Shown: positions 1-8,338 of the stretch, piece by piece
Layout: the number at the start of each line of letters is the position of its first letter
Position numbering within the stretch: the stretch's first letter is position 1
Assembly: GCA_028227525.1 (NCBI GenBank)
Contig: JAOJAE010000003.1
Location: 30,147 to 94,146 of the forward strand
Direction: 5' to 3'
Length of the DNA stretch: 64,000 nucleotides
DNA from: Candidatus Pelagibacter sp.
GTDB lineage: Bacteria > Pseudomonadota > Alphaproteobacteria > Pelagibacterales > Pelagibacteraceae
Notes under the pieces: generated by a model
Seen by the model: only the letters and a program-made list of their open reading frames with translations
Databases searched by the model: none
Told to the model about the DNA's origin: nothing
Position numbers and translations under genes: made by a program

Positions 1-1
1 T

Positions 2-517
2 CTTGCTAATTCTGAATTTGGAACAACTATGTTGTTTAATAATTCAGTTACACTTCCAAATTCTAAATTATTTTCAGCCATTATAAGTATTATTTTTGCA
101 ATAGGGCTCGTTATTTATATGAAAAAATCAAAGTTAGGGCGGGCAATTAGAGCAACAGCACAAAATGCTAGAGCAGCTAAAATTTTAGGAGTTGATACTG
201 AAAAAGTTTATGCAGCTACATTTGGAATTAATGCAGCACTTTGTGGTGTAGCAGGTGCATTAGTTGCTATTACATTTACAATACATCCTTATATGGGTCT
301 ACCTTATACAATTAGATCTTTCATGATTGTTATTATTGCAGGATTGGGAAATTTGCCAGGTGTTGCAGTTTCAGGAATGGGTTTAGGTGTATTTGAAGAA
401 TTTGCTGATTATATTCTAGGGACAGAGTTTAGAATAGGTTCTGTATTCTTATTGTTAGTTTTAATTTTAGTTTATCGAAGATTTAAACTTTCTAGAAAAA
501 GAGAATATTTAAAATGA
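2..517 (+). CDS. LivH-type branched-chain amino acid ABC permease, 5' end cut by window
   Basis: The reading frame is open from base 2, so the ATG at 29 is probably internal and the gene begins before the window. The visible 171 or so residues match the C-terminal half of a LivH permease, which is usually about 290-340 residues. They include the cytoplasmic coupling stretch GRAIRATAQNARAAKILGVD followed by several membrane helices and a basic tail. It overlaps the next permease gene by four bases, starting a livHMGF operon. The substrate cannot be read from the permease; the family moves branched-chain amino acids, amides and other small organic acids. Confidence 0.9.
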   Translation, partial: LANSEFGTTMLFNNSVTLPNSKLFSAIISIIFAIGLVIYMKKSKLGRAIRATAQNARAAKILGVDTEKVYAATFGINAALCGVAGALVAITFTIHPYMGLPYTIRSFMIVIIAGLGNLPGVAVSGMGLGVFEEFADYILGTEFRIGSVFLLLVLILVYRRFKLSRKREYLK

Positions 518-1566
518 AAAATAATAATATTATTTTATACGCTGCAATACTGATTTTTGGTGTTCTTGCACCATTTATGCTTCCAGCATTCAAGGTTCAA
601 TTATCAATTCTTTGTATATTAATTGTTTTAGCCTTAACTTGGAATATTCAAGGTGGTGAAATGGGCTACAACTCATTTGGAAATATTCTTTTTTATGGTC
701 TAGGTATGTATATTTGTGCTTCTGTTCAAGTGGGTATGTTTTTCCCACTAGCAGAATGGACAGAAAGTGGTGGGGAAAAAACTTTCATACATTCACCTAC
801 GCAGTTTTTTCAAGGTATGGCATTTGGACTTTTAGCAGCAGCAATTATACCAACAATAGTTGCTGGTTTAATTGGTTATGCAATTTTAGGACTTAGAGGA
901 CACTATTTTGCAATTTGTACTTTAGGTTTAGGGGTAGCTGCAGGTGAAATTTCAGGAGGAATTGAAATTATTGGTGCAGGACAAGGGTTCACAACGCCTC
1001 CATTTCCAGAGACAGGAAACTTGGAATCTAGAGGACAGTTTTTTTATTTTTTAAGCTTTTTAGTTCTTGTATTAACTTTTGTTGCAGTAAAATCAGTTTA
1101 CTCAACTCGGTTTAAATTAGTTCTTAATGCAATAAGAGACAATGAAGACAAGGCTGAAGCAATGGGTATTCAGACAATGAAATATAAAATTATTGGATGG
1201 ATGATCTCTGCATTTTTCTGTGGGTTAGCAGGAGGTATCATGGGTGGATTAGTTGGTTATATAGATTCTACGGATGTTGCTTTTGATGGAAGAGAAATGG
1301 GTGTATTCATGGTTTTAATGGCAATACTCGGTGGTAAAGGAACATTATGGGGACCTGTTATTGGCGCAACTTTATTTCACTTATTTAAAGAAGGTTTTTG
1401 GACTTACTTCTTGGGCTGGCAGTATGTAGCTCTTGGAGTTTTAATTGTTGTGATTGTAATTTATTTCCCTGAAGGATTAATGGGATGGCTTAGAGAAAAA
1501 TATCCAGAGAGGTTTGGAGAAGTGGTTGATGAAGCTGATCGTAAAGCACAGGTGGAACTAAAATGA
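514..1566 (+). CDS. livM: LivM-type ABC permease
   Basis: This 350-residue protein has about eight to ten hydrophobic segments and the LivM-type cytoplasmic loop near residues 207-225, where NAIRDNEDKAEAMGI is the usual coupling-helix signature. It would pair with the upstream LivH-like subunit as the membrane channel of a HAAT-family importer. The start codon overlaps the livH stop by four bases and its own stop overlaps livG by four bases, so translation of the operon is probably coupled. The C-terminus ends in a charged cytoplasmic tail. Confidence 0.93.
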   Translation: MKNNNIILYAAILIFGVLAPFMLPAFKVQLSILCILIVLALTWNIQGGEMGYNSFGNILFYGLGMYICASVQVGMFFPLAEWTESGGEKTFIHSPTQFFQGMAFGLLAAAIIPTIVAGLIGYAILGLRGHYFAICTLGLGVAAGEISGGIEIIGAGQGFTTPPFPETGNLESRGQFFYFLSFLVLVLTFVAVKSVYSTRFKLVLNAIRDNEDKAEAMGIQTMKYKIIGWMISAFFCGLAGGIMGGLVGYIDSTDVAFDGREMGVFMVLMAILGGKGTLWGPVIGATLFHLFKEGFWTYFLGWQYVALGVLIVVIVIYFPEGLMGWLREKYPERFGEVVDEADRKAQVELK

Positions 1567-2303
1567 GCATCTTAGAAGTAAATAATGTTAGTAAATCTTT
1601 TGGTGGTGTTAAAGCCAATGTTGATATTTCTATGTCAGTTGAAAAAGGAAAAATAGTTGGTTTAATCGGGCCAAATGGCTCTGGTAAAACAACATTATTT
1701 AACTCAATAGTTGGCACATATCCTATAGACAGTGGATCTATAAAATTTAATGACAAAGAAGTATCTGAGCTGCCAGTTCCTGTAATAGCAAAATTAGGTC
1801 TACTTAGAACATTTCAACAAACAAGAATTTATGGAAAATTAAATTGTATAGATAATATGTTAATTAGTCATAAAGGAAGTGACGAGAGTTTAATCAAGAT
1901 ATTCTCTAAAATTCCTCAAGATCTAACAGATAAAGCAGAAAATTTATTAAGTTTTGTTGGCTTGTATCAAAAAAGAAAATTGAGAGCAGGAGATTTGTCT
2001 TTTGGTCAACAAAAACTATTAGAGCTAGCAATGGCTTTAATGAATGAGCCGGAAATGCTTTTATTAGATGAGCCTACAGCTGGAATAAACCCAACTTTAA
2101 TCAATGGAATTATAGATAGATTAATTAAAGTAAATCAAGACTTTGGCATTACACTCTTAGTTATCGAACACAATATGAAGGTGATAATGCAATTAGCCGA
2201 AGACATCTTCTGTCTAGCACATGGAAAAATGTTAGCTAATGGATCTCCAGATGAAATTAAAAATGATAAGCGTGTAATAGATGCTTATCTGGGAGCGCAA
2301 TAA
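1563..2303 (+). CDS. livG: LivG-type ABC transporter ATPase
   Basis: The 246-residue ATPase has Walker A GPNGSGKT at residues 36-43, an ABC signature LSFGQQ at 145-150 (Phe in place of the usual Gly), Walker B MLLLDEPTAG at 165-174 and an H-loop His at about 203. The C-terminal NDKRVIDAYLG is typical of LivG. It powers import together with LivF, encoded one base downstream. The divergent signature residue is tolerated in LivG proteins and I do not read it as loss of function. Confidence 0.93.
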   Translation: MSILEVNNVSKSFGGVKANVDISMSVEKGKIVGLIGPNGSGKTTLFNSIVGTYPIDSGSIKFNDKEVSELPVPVIAKLGLLRTFQQTRIYGKLNCIDNMLISHKGSDESLIKIFSKIPQDLTDKAENLLSFVGLYQKRKLRAGDLSFGQQKLLELAMALMNEPEMLLLDEPTAGINPTLINGIIDRLIKVNQDFGITLLVIEHNMKVIMQLAEDIFCLAHGKMLANGSPDEIKNDKRVIDAYLGAQ

Positions 2304-3088
2304 TGTCAAATCAATATGAAGTATTAGGAAAAGCCCCAACTCCAGAAGATTTAAAAAAATTATCTCCAAATGAAATTCATTTAACAATCAAAAATTTAAA
2401 TGCTGGTTATGGAAAAATGGAAATTCTTCATGATTTTGATTTAAATGTAAGTAAAGCTCAATCACTATGTTTGATTGGTCCAAATGGCGCAGGTAAATCA
2501 ACTATACTTCATTCGATATATGGATTTACAAATATATTTTCAGGACAAATTGAAATTGATGGAAAAGAAATTACCAGCTTAACTCCAGCTCAAAAACTTA
2601 CATCATGTGGAATTGCTTATATACTTCAAGATAATTCTGTTTTCCCAGATATGACTGTTGAAGAAAATCTATTGATGGGTGGTTATTCCAAAGAAAGTAC
2701 TGACGAATCCTATCAAGAAGCTGAAAGAATTTTTGAAAAATATGAAAGATTAAGAAACAGAAGAAATCAACCTGCTAAAGTTTTATCCGGTGGAGAAAGA
2801 AGGTTGTTAGAAATCTCCAGAGCATTAGTTATGAAGCCATCAGTATTGCTTGTTGACGAACCATCAATTGGTTTAGAGCCAAGGTATATTGACATGGTTT
2901 TTGAAATCTTAAGAGATCTTCAACAAAACGAAAAAAAAACAATTATTTTAGTAGAACAAAATGCCAAAAAGGGATTAGAGTTTGCAGATATAGGCTATGT
3001 TTTAGTATCTGGACAAACCGCAATTGCTGGCAAAGGGGATGATTTACTAAAAAACCCTGATGTTGGTAGATTATTCCTTGGTGGATAA
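2303..3088 (+). CDS. livF: LivF-type ABC transporter ATPase
   Basis: The 261-residue ATPase carries Walker A GPNGAGKST at 59-67, signature LSGGERR at 161-167 and Walker B VLLVDEPSIG at 181-190. A 25-residue polar N-terminal extension precedes the core compared with the second LivF in this window. The terminal VGRLFLGG is characteristic of LivF. It overlaps livG by one base and the following azlC by one base, so the exporter-like azlCD genes are transcribed with this importer. The binding protein for this set is not in the window and probably lies upstream. Confidence 0.93.
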   Translation: MSNQYEVLGKAPTPEDLKKLSPNEIHLTIKNLNAGYGKMEILHDFDLNVSKAQSLCLIGPNGAGKSTILHSIYGFTNIFSGQIEIDGKEITSLTPAQKLTSCGIAYILQDNSVFPDMTVEENLLMGGYSKESTDESYQEAERIFEKYERLRNRRNQPAKVLSGGERRLLEISRALVMKPSVLLVDEPSIGLEPRYIDMVFEILRDLQQNEKKTIILVEQNAKKGLEFADIGYVLVSGQTAIAGKGDDLLKNPDVGRLFLGG

Positions 3089-3792
3089 TGGTAAATAAAG
3101 AATTTTTCTTTAAAGGTTTTAAATCTATTTTAGCTCCAGATAGCCCGGCACTTGCACTTGGCTGTTGTTTTATCGCAATCGGTGCACTTCTTAAAAATTT
3201 AGGCTTTAATATTCAGGAAAGCATTTTTTCAACTATGCTTACTTATGCTTTACCTGGCTCATTAGTAATGGCTGAGTCGTTATTAGTTGGAGCGTCATTA
3301 CTTAATATTTTTTTAGCAGTTTGGTTTGTTAATGCTAGGCTTTATCCAATGGCAGTCTCATTATTTCCATTAATGATGCATGAAAGTCAACCAAGATGGA
3401 AATATTATTTTTCATGTCATTTTATTGCAGTCTCCGCATGGCTAATAATGAAAAGTAAATATAAAGAAATTGATAAAAAATTCAGAATTGATTTTTGGAT
3501 TGGAATCGGGTGTGCAACTTGGACTACAGCAGTTATAGGCACTTTTATTGGATTTTATGCATCTGATTACTTAGATAAAAATATGATGATGGGTTTAGCA
3601 ATTTTAAATCCAATTTACTTTTTATGCATGATGGTAGGAGCAATGAAAACAATTCAAATAGCAGCGTCTGTAGTATTAGGATTATTATTGGGACCAATAT
3701 TCTATTTTTTATCTCCTGAATGGTCAATTTTACTTGGTGGACTTGTTGGTGGAACTATTGCTTATTTAATAGGAGAACTAAATGTCAACTAG
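3088..3792 (+). CDS. azlC: AzlC-family branched-chain amino acid exporter large subunit
   Basis: This 234-residue membrane protein matches the AzlC/YgaZ family in length and pattern, with the early motif LALGCCFIAIGALLKNLGF and about six hydrophobic spans. The family exports branched-chain amino acids with a small AzlD partner, and that partner gene follows with an 11-base overlap. Lying directly behind a LivFGHM importer, it may act as a relief valve, or the pair may serve an unrelated substrate. The family call is firm; the direction and substrate in this organism are inferred. Confidence 0.85.
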   Translation: MVNKEFFFKGFKSILAPDSPALALGCCFIAIGALLKNLGFNIQESIFSTMLTYALPGSLVMAESLLVGASLLNIFLAVWFVNARLYPMAVSLFPLMMHESQPRWKYYFSCHFIAVSAWLIMKSKYKEIDKKFRIDFWIGIGCATWTTAVIGTFIGFYASDYLDKNMMMGLAILNPIYFLCMMVGAMKTIQIAASVVLGLLLGPIFYFLSPEWSILLGGLVGGTIAYLIGELNVN

Positions 3793-4105
3793 CATAGTAC
3801 TTGCAATTTTAGTTACATCGTTAGCAACATTCTCTTCTAGATTATTAGGAGCTATTTCTTCTGAGGGAATAAAAGAGACTTCAAAATTATTTAGATATTT
3901 TAATTGTCTTGCATATTCAACATTAGCTGCCTTGATCGCTAGAACAATTATTTTTCCTGTTGGAGTATTATCTGATGCTAGCTATTTAAGTAGAGCAACT
4001 GTAGTATTATTTTGCTTATTTATATTCTTTATATCTAAAAGAAATTTTGTTTATCCAACAGTAATTTCTGCTATCATGATGGCTTTATTAAGTGGGTATT
4101 TATAA
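3782..4105 (+). CDS. azlD: AzlD-family small membrane subunit
   Basis: This 107-residue protein has about four hydrophobic spans, the usual size for AzlD/YgaH, and contains the conserved-looking TFSSRLLGAISSE region near residues 16-28. It overlaps azlC by 11 bases and glaH by one base. The AzlCD complex is known as an amino acid exporter. Its position between a Liv importer and glutarate hydroxylase makes a role in handling lysine-derived or branched-chain acids possible, but this is inference from neighbours. Confidence 0.82.
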   Translation: MSTSIVLAILVTSLATFSSRLLGAISSEGIKETSKLFRYFNCLAYSTLAALIARTIIFPVGVLSDASYLSRATVVLFCLFIFFISKRNFVYPTVISAIMMALLSGYL

Positions 4106-5016
4106 TGGAAAAAATTGCTGGTCTAACAATTTCAGAACACAATAATTCAAAAAGAATAATTAATATTGATATTGAAAATGAAATTTTAGATAAATTAATA
4201 TTTCCATTTAACAAGTTTGATATCACTGCACTAGAATATAAACCATTCACACGTTTTACTTTAGCTAAAAGTCTAGATGATCTTACATCTAATAAATTAG
4301 GCAAATTAATGAATAAGATAATAAGAGATCGAGAAACAGGTTGTTTTATTATTGGTCCTAAGAATATTAATTCTAAAATTGATCATAACTTTTTAGTTAA
4401 ATTATCTACTGCTATTGCTCATTTGATTGGAATTCCAAACCATGACTCAATGGCTGGAAAATATTATGCAAGATTTACTGTTAAGCATGAGGATAAAAGT
4501 GACTCGTATTTAAGAAAAGCTTATACAAATATGGATCTCCATACAGATGGAACTTATGTTAAAGAAGTTACAGATTGGTTATTAATGACTAAAATTGATG
4601 AACAAAATGTAGAAGGTGGAGAAACGGCAATGTTACACCTTGATGATTGGGAACATTGTGAGGATTTATATAATGATCCTATTGGTAAACAGAATTTTAT
4701 TTGGGGTTCACCAAAAAGTAAAAATATAGATTACAAGGTAGAGCATCCAGTATTTTCTTCTGACGCTGATGGCAAACCTACTATTTCTTACATTGATCAA
4801 TTTCCTGAGCCTAAAAATATGAAACAGGGTAATTTTTTACAAAGATTATCAGATGGTTTAGAAGAAAGTAAAAACAAAGCCATTACCAAATTACCTGTTG
4901 GATCTTCAATAATTGCTAATAATTACTTTTGGCTTCATGGAAGAAAACCTTTTAAAGAGAATGAAGAATTAAGTAGAGAATTGTTAAGAATTAGAGGCTC
5001 TTTTTTTATTAATTAA
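4105..5016 (+). CDS. glaH: Glutarate 2-hydroxylase, Fe(II)/2-oxoglutarate dioxygenase (GlaH/CsiD)
   Basis: The 303-residue protein aligns by eye over nearly its whole length with E. coli GlaH (CsiD, 325 residues). Shared blocks include LEYKPFTRFT, AIAHLIG, YYARF, DSYLRKAY, TKIDEQN, LHLDDWEH, YIDQF and FWLHGR. Iron ligands are predicted at His146, Asp148 and His278, with a 2-oxoglutarate-binding Arg near 295-297. Known family chemistry is glutarate plus 2-oxoglutarate and O2 to L-2-hydroxyglutarate, succinate and CO2, in lysine/5-aminovalerate breakdown. No LhgO-type oxidase gene is seen here. It overlaps azlD by one base. Confidence 0.88.
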   Translation: MEKIAGLTISEHNNSKRIINIDIENEILDKLIFPFNKFDITALEYKPFTRFTLAKSLDDLTSNKLGKLMNKIIRDRETGCFIIGPKNINSKIDHNFLVKLSTAIAHLIGIPNHDSMAGKYYARFTVKHEDKSDSYLRKAYTNMDLHTDGTYVKEVTDWLLMTKIDEQNVEGGETAMLHLDDWEHCEDLYNDPIGKQNFIWGSPKSKNIDYKVEHPVFSSDADGKPTISYIDQFPEPKNMKQGNFLQRLSDGLEESKNKAITKLPVGSSIIANNYFWLHGRKPFKENEELSRELLRIRGSFFIN

Positions 5017-5049
5017 TTCAATATAATCAATATAAAGTAACCAAAATTT

Positions 5050-5817
5050 ATGAATTTAGGATTTATAGGTACAGGTAAAATAGCATCATCAGTAATTACT
5101 GGTATTTGCACATCTAAAATTTCATTTAACAAAATTATAATTTCCCAAAGAAATAGAAGTATTGCTAAGAATTTAAAACAAAAATTTAGAAAAGTAATAA
5201 TTGCTAAAGATAATCAACAAATAGTTGATAAATGTGATTGGGTATTTTTATCAGTTACACCTACTGTAGGAGATAAAATAATCAAAGAGTTAAAATTTAG
5301 ATCAACACAAACTATAATTAGCTTTATTTCTACAATAACTTTATCTCAGTTAAAAAAAGCAATAAAAGTTAAAGCACAAATTGTAAGAGCTATTCCTTTG
5401 CCGCCAATTTCATTAAAAAAAGGACCAGTACCTATTTGTCCTCCTAATAAAAAAGTTAAAGCATTCTTTGATAAAGTTGGAACAACTGTTGAAATAAAAA
5501 ACGAAAAATCATCTATTAATTTTTGGTCAACATCTGGAATGATGGCACCTTTTTATCAATTGTTAAGTTCAATGACAGACTGGTTAGTTAAAAGAGGTGT
5601 TAAAAGAAATAATGCTCAAAAATATATAACTTCTTTATTTTTAGCTTTGTCAGAAGATGCTGTTGTTAACTCAAAAAAAGATTTAAAATATTTGGTAAAA
5701 GAGTCTCAGACTCCTAAGGGATTAAATGAACAAGGTGTTAAAGAACTAACAAAAGCTGGTTTTTATAAATCTTTGGAGAAAACTCTCAATAGTATACATA
5801 AAAGATTAAATAAATAA
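5050..5817 (+). CDS. ProC-like NAD(P)-dependent reductase (pyrroline-5-carboxylate reductase family)
   Basis: The N-terminus MNLGFIGTGKIASSVITGI is a Rossmann nucleotide-binding fold of the ProC type. The C-terminal helical domain ends with SQTPKGLNEQGVKEL, which resembles the substrate-binding TPGG/NEQ region of pyrroline-5-carboxylate reductases. At 255 residues it is close to family length. Sequence in the middle is divergent and Lys-rich, so the substrate could be another cyclic imine or a keto acid rather than pyrroline-5-carboxylate. It sits 33 bases after glaH and eight bases before the second livG. Confidence 0.7.
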   Translation: MNLGFIGTGKIASSVITGICTSKISFNKIIISQRNRSIAKNLKQKFRKVIIAKDNQQIVDKCDWVFLSVTPTVGDKIIKELKFRSTQTIISFISTITLSQLKKAIKVKAQIVRAIPLPPISLKKGPVPICPPNKKVKAFFDKVGTTVEIKNEKSSINFWSTSGMMAPFYQLLSSMTDWLVKRGVKRNNAQKYITSLFLALSEDAVVNSKKDLKYLVKESQTPKGLNEQGVKELTKAGFYKSLEKTLNSIHKRLNK

Positions 5818-5824
5818 AAATTTC

Positions 5825-6619
5825 ATGGATCAACAACAGAATATTTTACAAATTGAAAGTTTATCTAAATATTTTGGAGGTTTGGCTGCAGTTTCTGATT
5901 GCTCTTTAAAAATTAAGAAAGGCTCTATCACTGGAATTATTGGACCTAATGGATCGGGTAAAACTACTTTATTTAATTTAATTGCTGGAAATTTAAAATC
6001 TACTCAAGGAAAAGTTTTATTTAATAATGAAGATATAACTGATGTTCCCTCATATGAATTATTTTCAAAAGGCATTTTAAGAACTTTTCAGATAGCTCAT
6101 GAATTTACAAATTTATCAGTTTTAGAAAACCTAATGATGGTTCCGGCAAATCAATCAGGTGAAAAATTAATAACTGCTTTACTAAAGCCTAGCTTGGTTA
6201 GAACTGAAGAATTAGCTGTAAAACAAAAAGCCCAAGATGTAGTCAATTTCTTAAATCTTACTCACTTATCAAATGAATTAGCTGGAAATTTATCGGGTGG
6301 TCAAAAAAAATTATTAGAACTTGGAAGAACTATGATGGTTGATGCTAAATTAGTATTACTTGATGAAGTTGGAGCGGGAGTTAATAGAACACTACTTAAA
6401 GAACTTGGAACTGCAATTCTTAAGCTTAATAAAGAACAAGGGTATACGTTTTGTATGATCGAACATGATATGGATTTTATTAGTAGATTGTGTGATCCCG
6501 TTATTGTCATGGCTGAAGGATCCGTCTTATTCGAAGGTACTGCAGAAGAAGTTAAGAAAGATGAGAAAGTTATAGAAAGTTATTTAGGTAGAGGATCAAA
6601 ACTTAAGGATGAAAATTAA
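5825..6619 (+). CDS. livG: LivG-type ABC ATPase of second transporter
   Basis: The 264-residue ATPase has Walker A GPNGSGKTT at 40-48 and LSGGQ at 156-160. Its Walker B/D-loop region reads LVLLDEVGAGV at about 176-186, where DEPTAG is usual. The catalytic Glu is kept, so it should hydrolyse ATP. It opens a second livGFHM cluster whose gene order differs from the first (HMGF), so this is a separate acquisition or rearrangement rather than a recent tandem copy. It is followed by livF with a one-base overlap. Confidence 0.92.
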   Translation: MDQQQNILQIESLSKYFGGLAAVSDCSLKIKKGSITGIIGPNGSGKTTLFNLIAGNLKSTQGKVLFNNEDITDVPSYELFSKGILRTFQIAHEFTNLSVLENLMMVPANQSGEKLITALLKPSLVRTEELAVKQKAQDVVNFLNLTHLSNELAGNLSGGQKKLLELGRTMMVDAKLVLLDEVGAGVNRTLLKELGTAILKLNKEQGYTFCMIEHDMDFISRLCDPVIVMAEGSVLFEGTAEEVKKDEKVIESYLGRGSKLKDEN

Positions 6620-7326
6620 TGGCATTTTTTGAAGGTATAAAAATGACTGGAGGATATGGCAATGGTCCAGATATTATTAATTCTTGTTCAGTTGATGTTA
6701 ATAGGGGAGAAATAGTTTCGATTCTTGGTCCTAATGGAGCTGGGAAATCAACAGCTATGAAAGCTATGCTTGGTTTGTTAAATTTAAAATCTGGCTCTGT
6801 AGTAATTGATGGAAAAGATATCTCAAAACTTTCTCCACAAGAAAGAGTTAGGGCTGGAATTTCATTTGTACCACAAACAAAAAATGTTTTTGCTGGAATG
6901 ACAGTTGAGGAAAATTTAGAAATGGGAGCCTATCTAAGAGACGATAACTTTCAAAATGTTTTAAAAGAAATTTATGATCTATTTCCTATATTAAGAGAAA
7001 AAAGAAGTCAGTTAGTTGGCGAATTATCAGGTGGTCAAAGACAACAAGTTGCACTTGGAAGAGCATTAATGATTAAGCCATCAGTATTAATGTTAGATGA
7101 GCCTACTGCTGGAGTTTCCCCTATAGTTATGGATGAATTATTTGACCACATTATTAAAGTTAAAAGAACCAATGTTGCAATTTTAATGGTTGAACAAAAT
7201 GCCAAACAAGCACTTAATATTTCTGATCGTGGATATGTACTTGTCACAGGTGAAAACAAATATGAAGGTACAGGCAAAGAATTATTAAATGACCCAAGAG
7301 TAAGAAGCTCTTTTTTAGGAGGTTAG
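6619..7326 (+). CDS. livF: LivF-type ABC ATPase of second transporter
   Basis: This 235-residue protein has Walker A GPNGAGKST at 37-45, signature LSGGQRQQ at 134-141, Walker B VLMLDEPTAG at 154-163 and the LivF-like tail RVRSSFLGG. It lacks the N-terminal extension of the first LivF in the window. It overlaps livG by one base and is separated from livH by a single base. With the neighbouring genes it forms a complete inner-membrane HAAT importer. The likely binding protein is the convergent gene at 10647-11837. Confidence 0.93.
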   Translation: MAFFEGIKMTGGYGNGPDIINSCSVDVNRGEIVSILGPNGAGKSTAMKAMLGLLNLKSGSVVIDGKDISKLSPQERVRAGISFVPQTKNVFAGMTVEENLEMGAYLRDDNFQNVLKEIYDLFPILREKRSQLVGELSGGQRQQVALGRALMIKPSVLMLDEPTAGVSPIVMDELFDHIIKVKRTNVAILMVEQNAKQALNISDRGYVLVTGENKYEGTGKELLNDPRVRSSFLGG

Positions 7327-7327
7327 T

Positions 7328-8338
7328 ATGGATTTTATAAACGCAATTATTTTATTATTAAATTATATTTTTGTTCCAGCTCTAACCTATGGTTCACAAT
7401 TAGCACTTGGTGCAATTTTTGTTACTTTAATCTATGGAATTTTAAGGTTTGCAAATTTTGCAACTGGAGACATGATGGCATTTGGTACTATGGTGACTAT
7501 TTTATTTACATGGTATTTTCAATCAGTGGGTATTTCTTTAGGTATTTTGCCAACAGCTCTTCTTGCTATACCATTTGCTATAATTTTTATGATTGGCTAC
7601 ATGCTCTTCATAGATAAATTTGTTTTTAGATATTATAGGGTCAATAAAAGTCCACCTGTCCAACTTGCAATGGTTAGTATTGGAGTAATGTTTGTAACTC
7701 AAGCAGTGGTAAGAATAATAATTGGTCCATCTGATAGAAGATTTTTTGATGGAGAAAAATTTATTATTAAAGCAGGTGAATTTAAAGAAATGACAGGACT
7801 TAATGAAGGATTGGCAATTAAATCTAGCCAGGTAATAACAATATTTGTAACCCTTATATTGGTCTCCATCTTATTTTGGTTCTTAAATAAAACTAAAACA
7901 GGAAAAAGTATGAGAGCTTACTCAGATAACGAAGATTTAGCTTTATTATCTGGTATTGACCCTAAAAGAGTGGTCATGATTACATGGATTATTGCAGGTA
8001 TTTTAGCAACAATTGGTGGTGCTTTGTATGGTTTAGATAAAAGTTTTAAACCTTTTACATATTTTAATAATATGCTTCCAATTTTTGCCGCTGCAATTGT
8101 TGGAGGTATTGGAAACCCTTTTGGAGCATTTTTGGGAGGTTACGTTATAGCTTTTTCAGAGATATTCATAACGTATGCATATAAGAAATTTTTTATGTAT
8201 ATTTTGCCAGAAAGTATGGAACCAGAAACCCTTGTTCAATTACTTTCAACTGATTATAAATTTGCTGTTTCGTTCTCTATACTAGTAATCGTCTTATTGT
8301 ATAGACCCAATGGCATATTTAAAGGGAAGGTGCTTTGA
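7328..8338 (+). CDS. livH: LivH-type ABC permease of second transporter
   Basis: This 336-residue polytopic protein shows the LivH hallmarks: GSQLALGAIFVTLIYGILRF near the N-terminus, a cytoplasmic loop with GKSMRAYSDNEDLALLSGID near residues 194-213, and the late AAAIVGGIGNPFGAFLGG turn. The C-terminal LLYRPNGIFKGK is typical of the family. Its TGA stop overlaps the TTG start of livM. The insertion around residues 135-160 is longer than in many LivH proteins, which may bear on specificity. Confidence 0.93.
   Translation: MDFINAIILLLNYIFVPALTYGSQLALGAIFVTLIYGILRFANFATGDMMAFGTMVTILFTWYFQSVGISLGILPTALLAIPFAIIFMIGYMLFIDKFVFRYYRVNKSPPVQLAMVSIGVMFVTQAVVRIIIGPSDRRFFDGEKFIIKAGEFKEMTGLNEGLAIKSSQVITIFVTLILVSILFWFLNKTKTGKSMRAYSDNEDLALLSGIDPKRVVMITWIIAGILATIGGALYGLDKSFKPFTYFNNMLPIFAAAIVGGIGNPFGAFLGGYVIAFSEIFITYAYKKFFMYILPESMEPETLVQLLSTDYKFAVSFSILVIVLLYRPNGIFKGKVL

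Noticed and set aside
714..896. 60-codon frame inside livM
   Set aside because: It is a shifted frame within a well-conserved permease gene and its translation is aromatic-rich noise.
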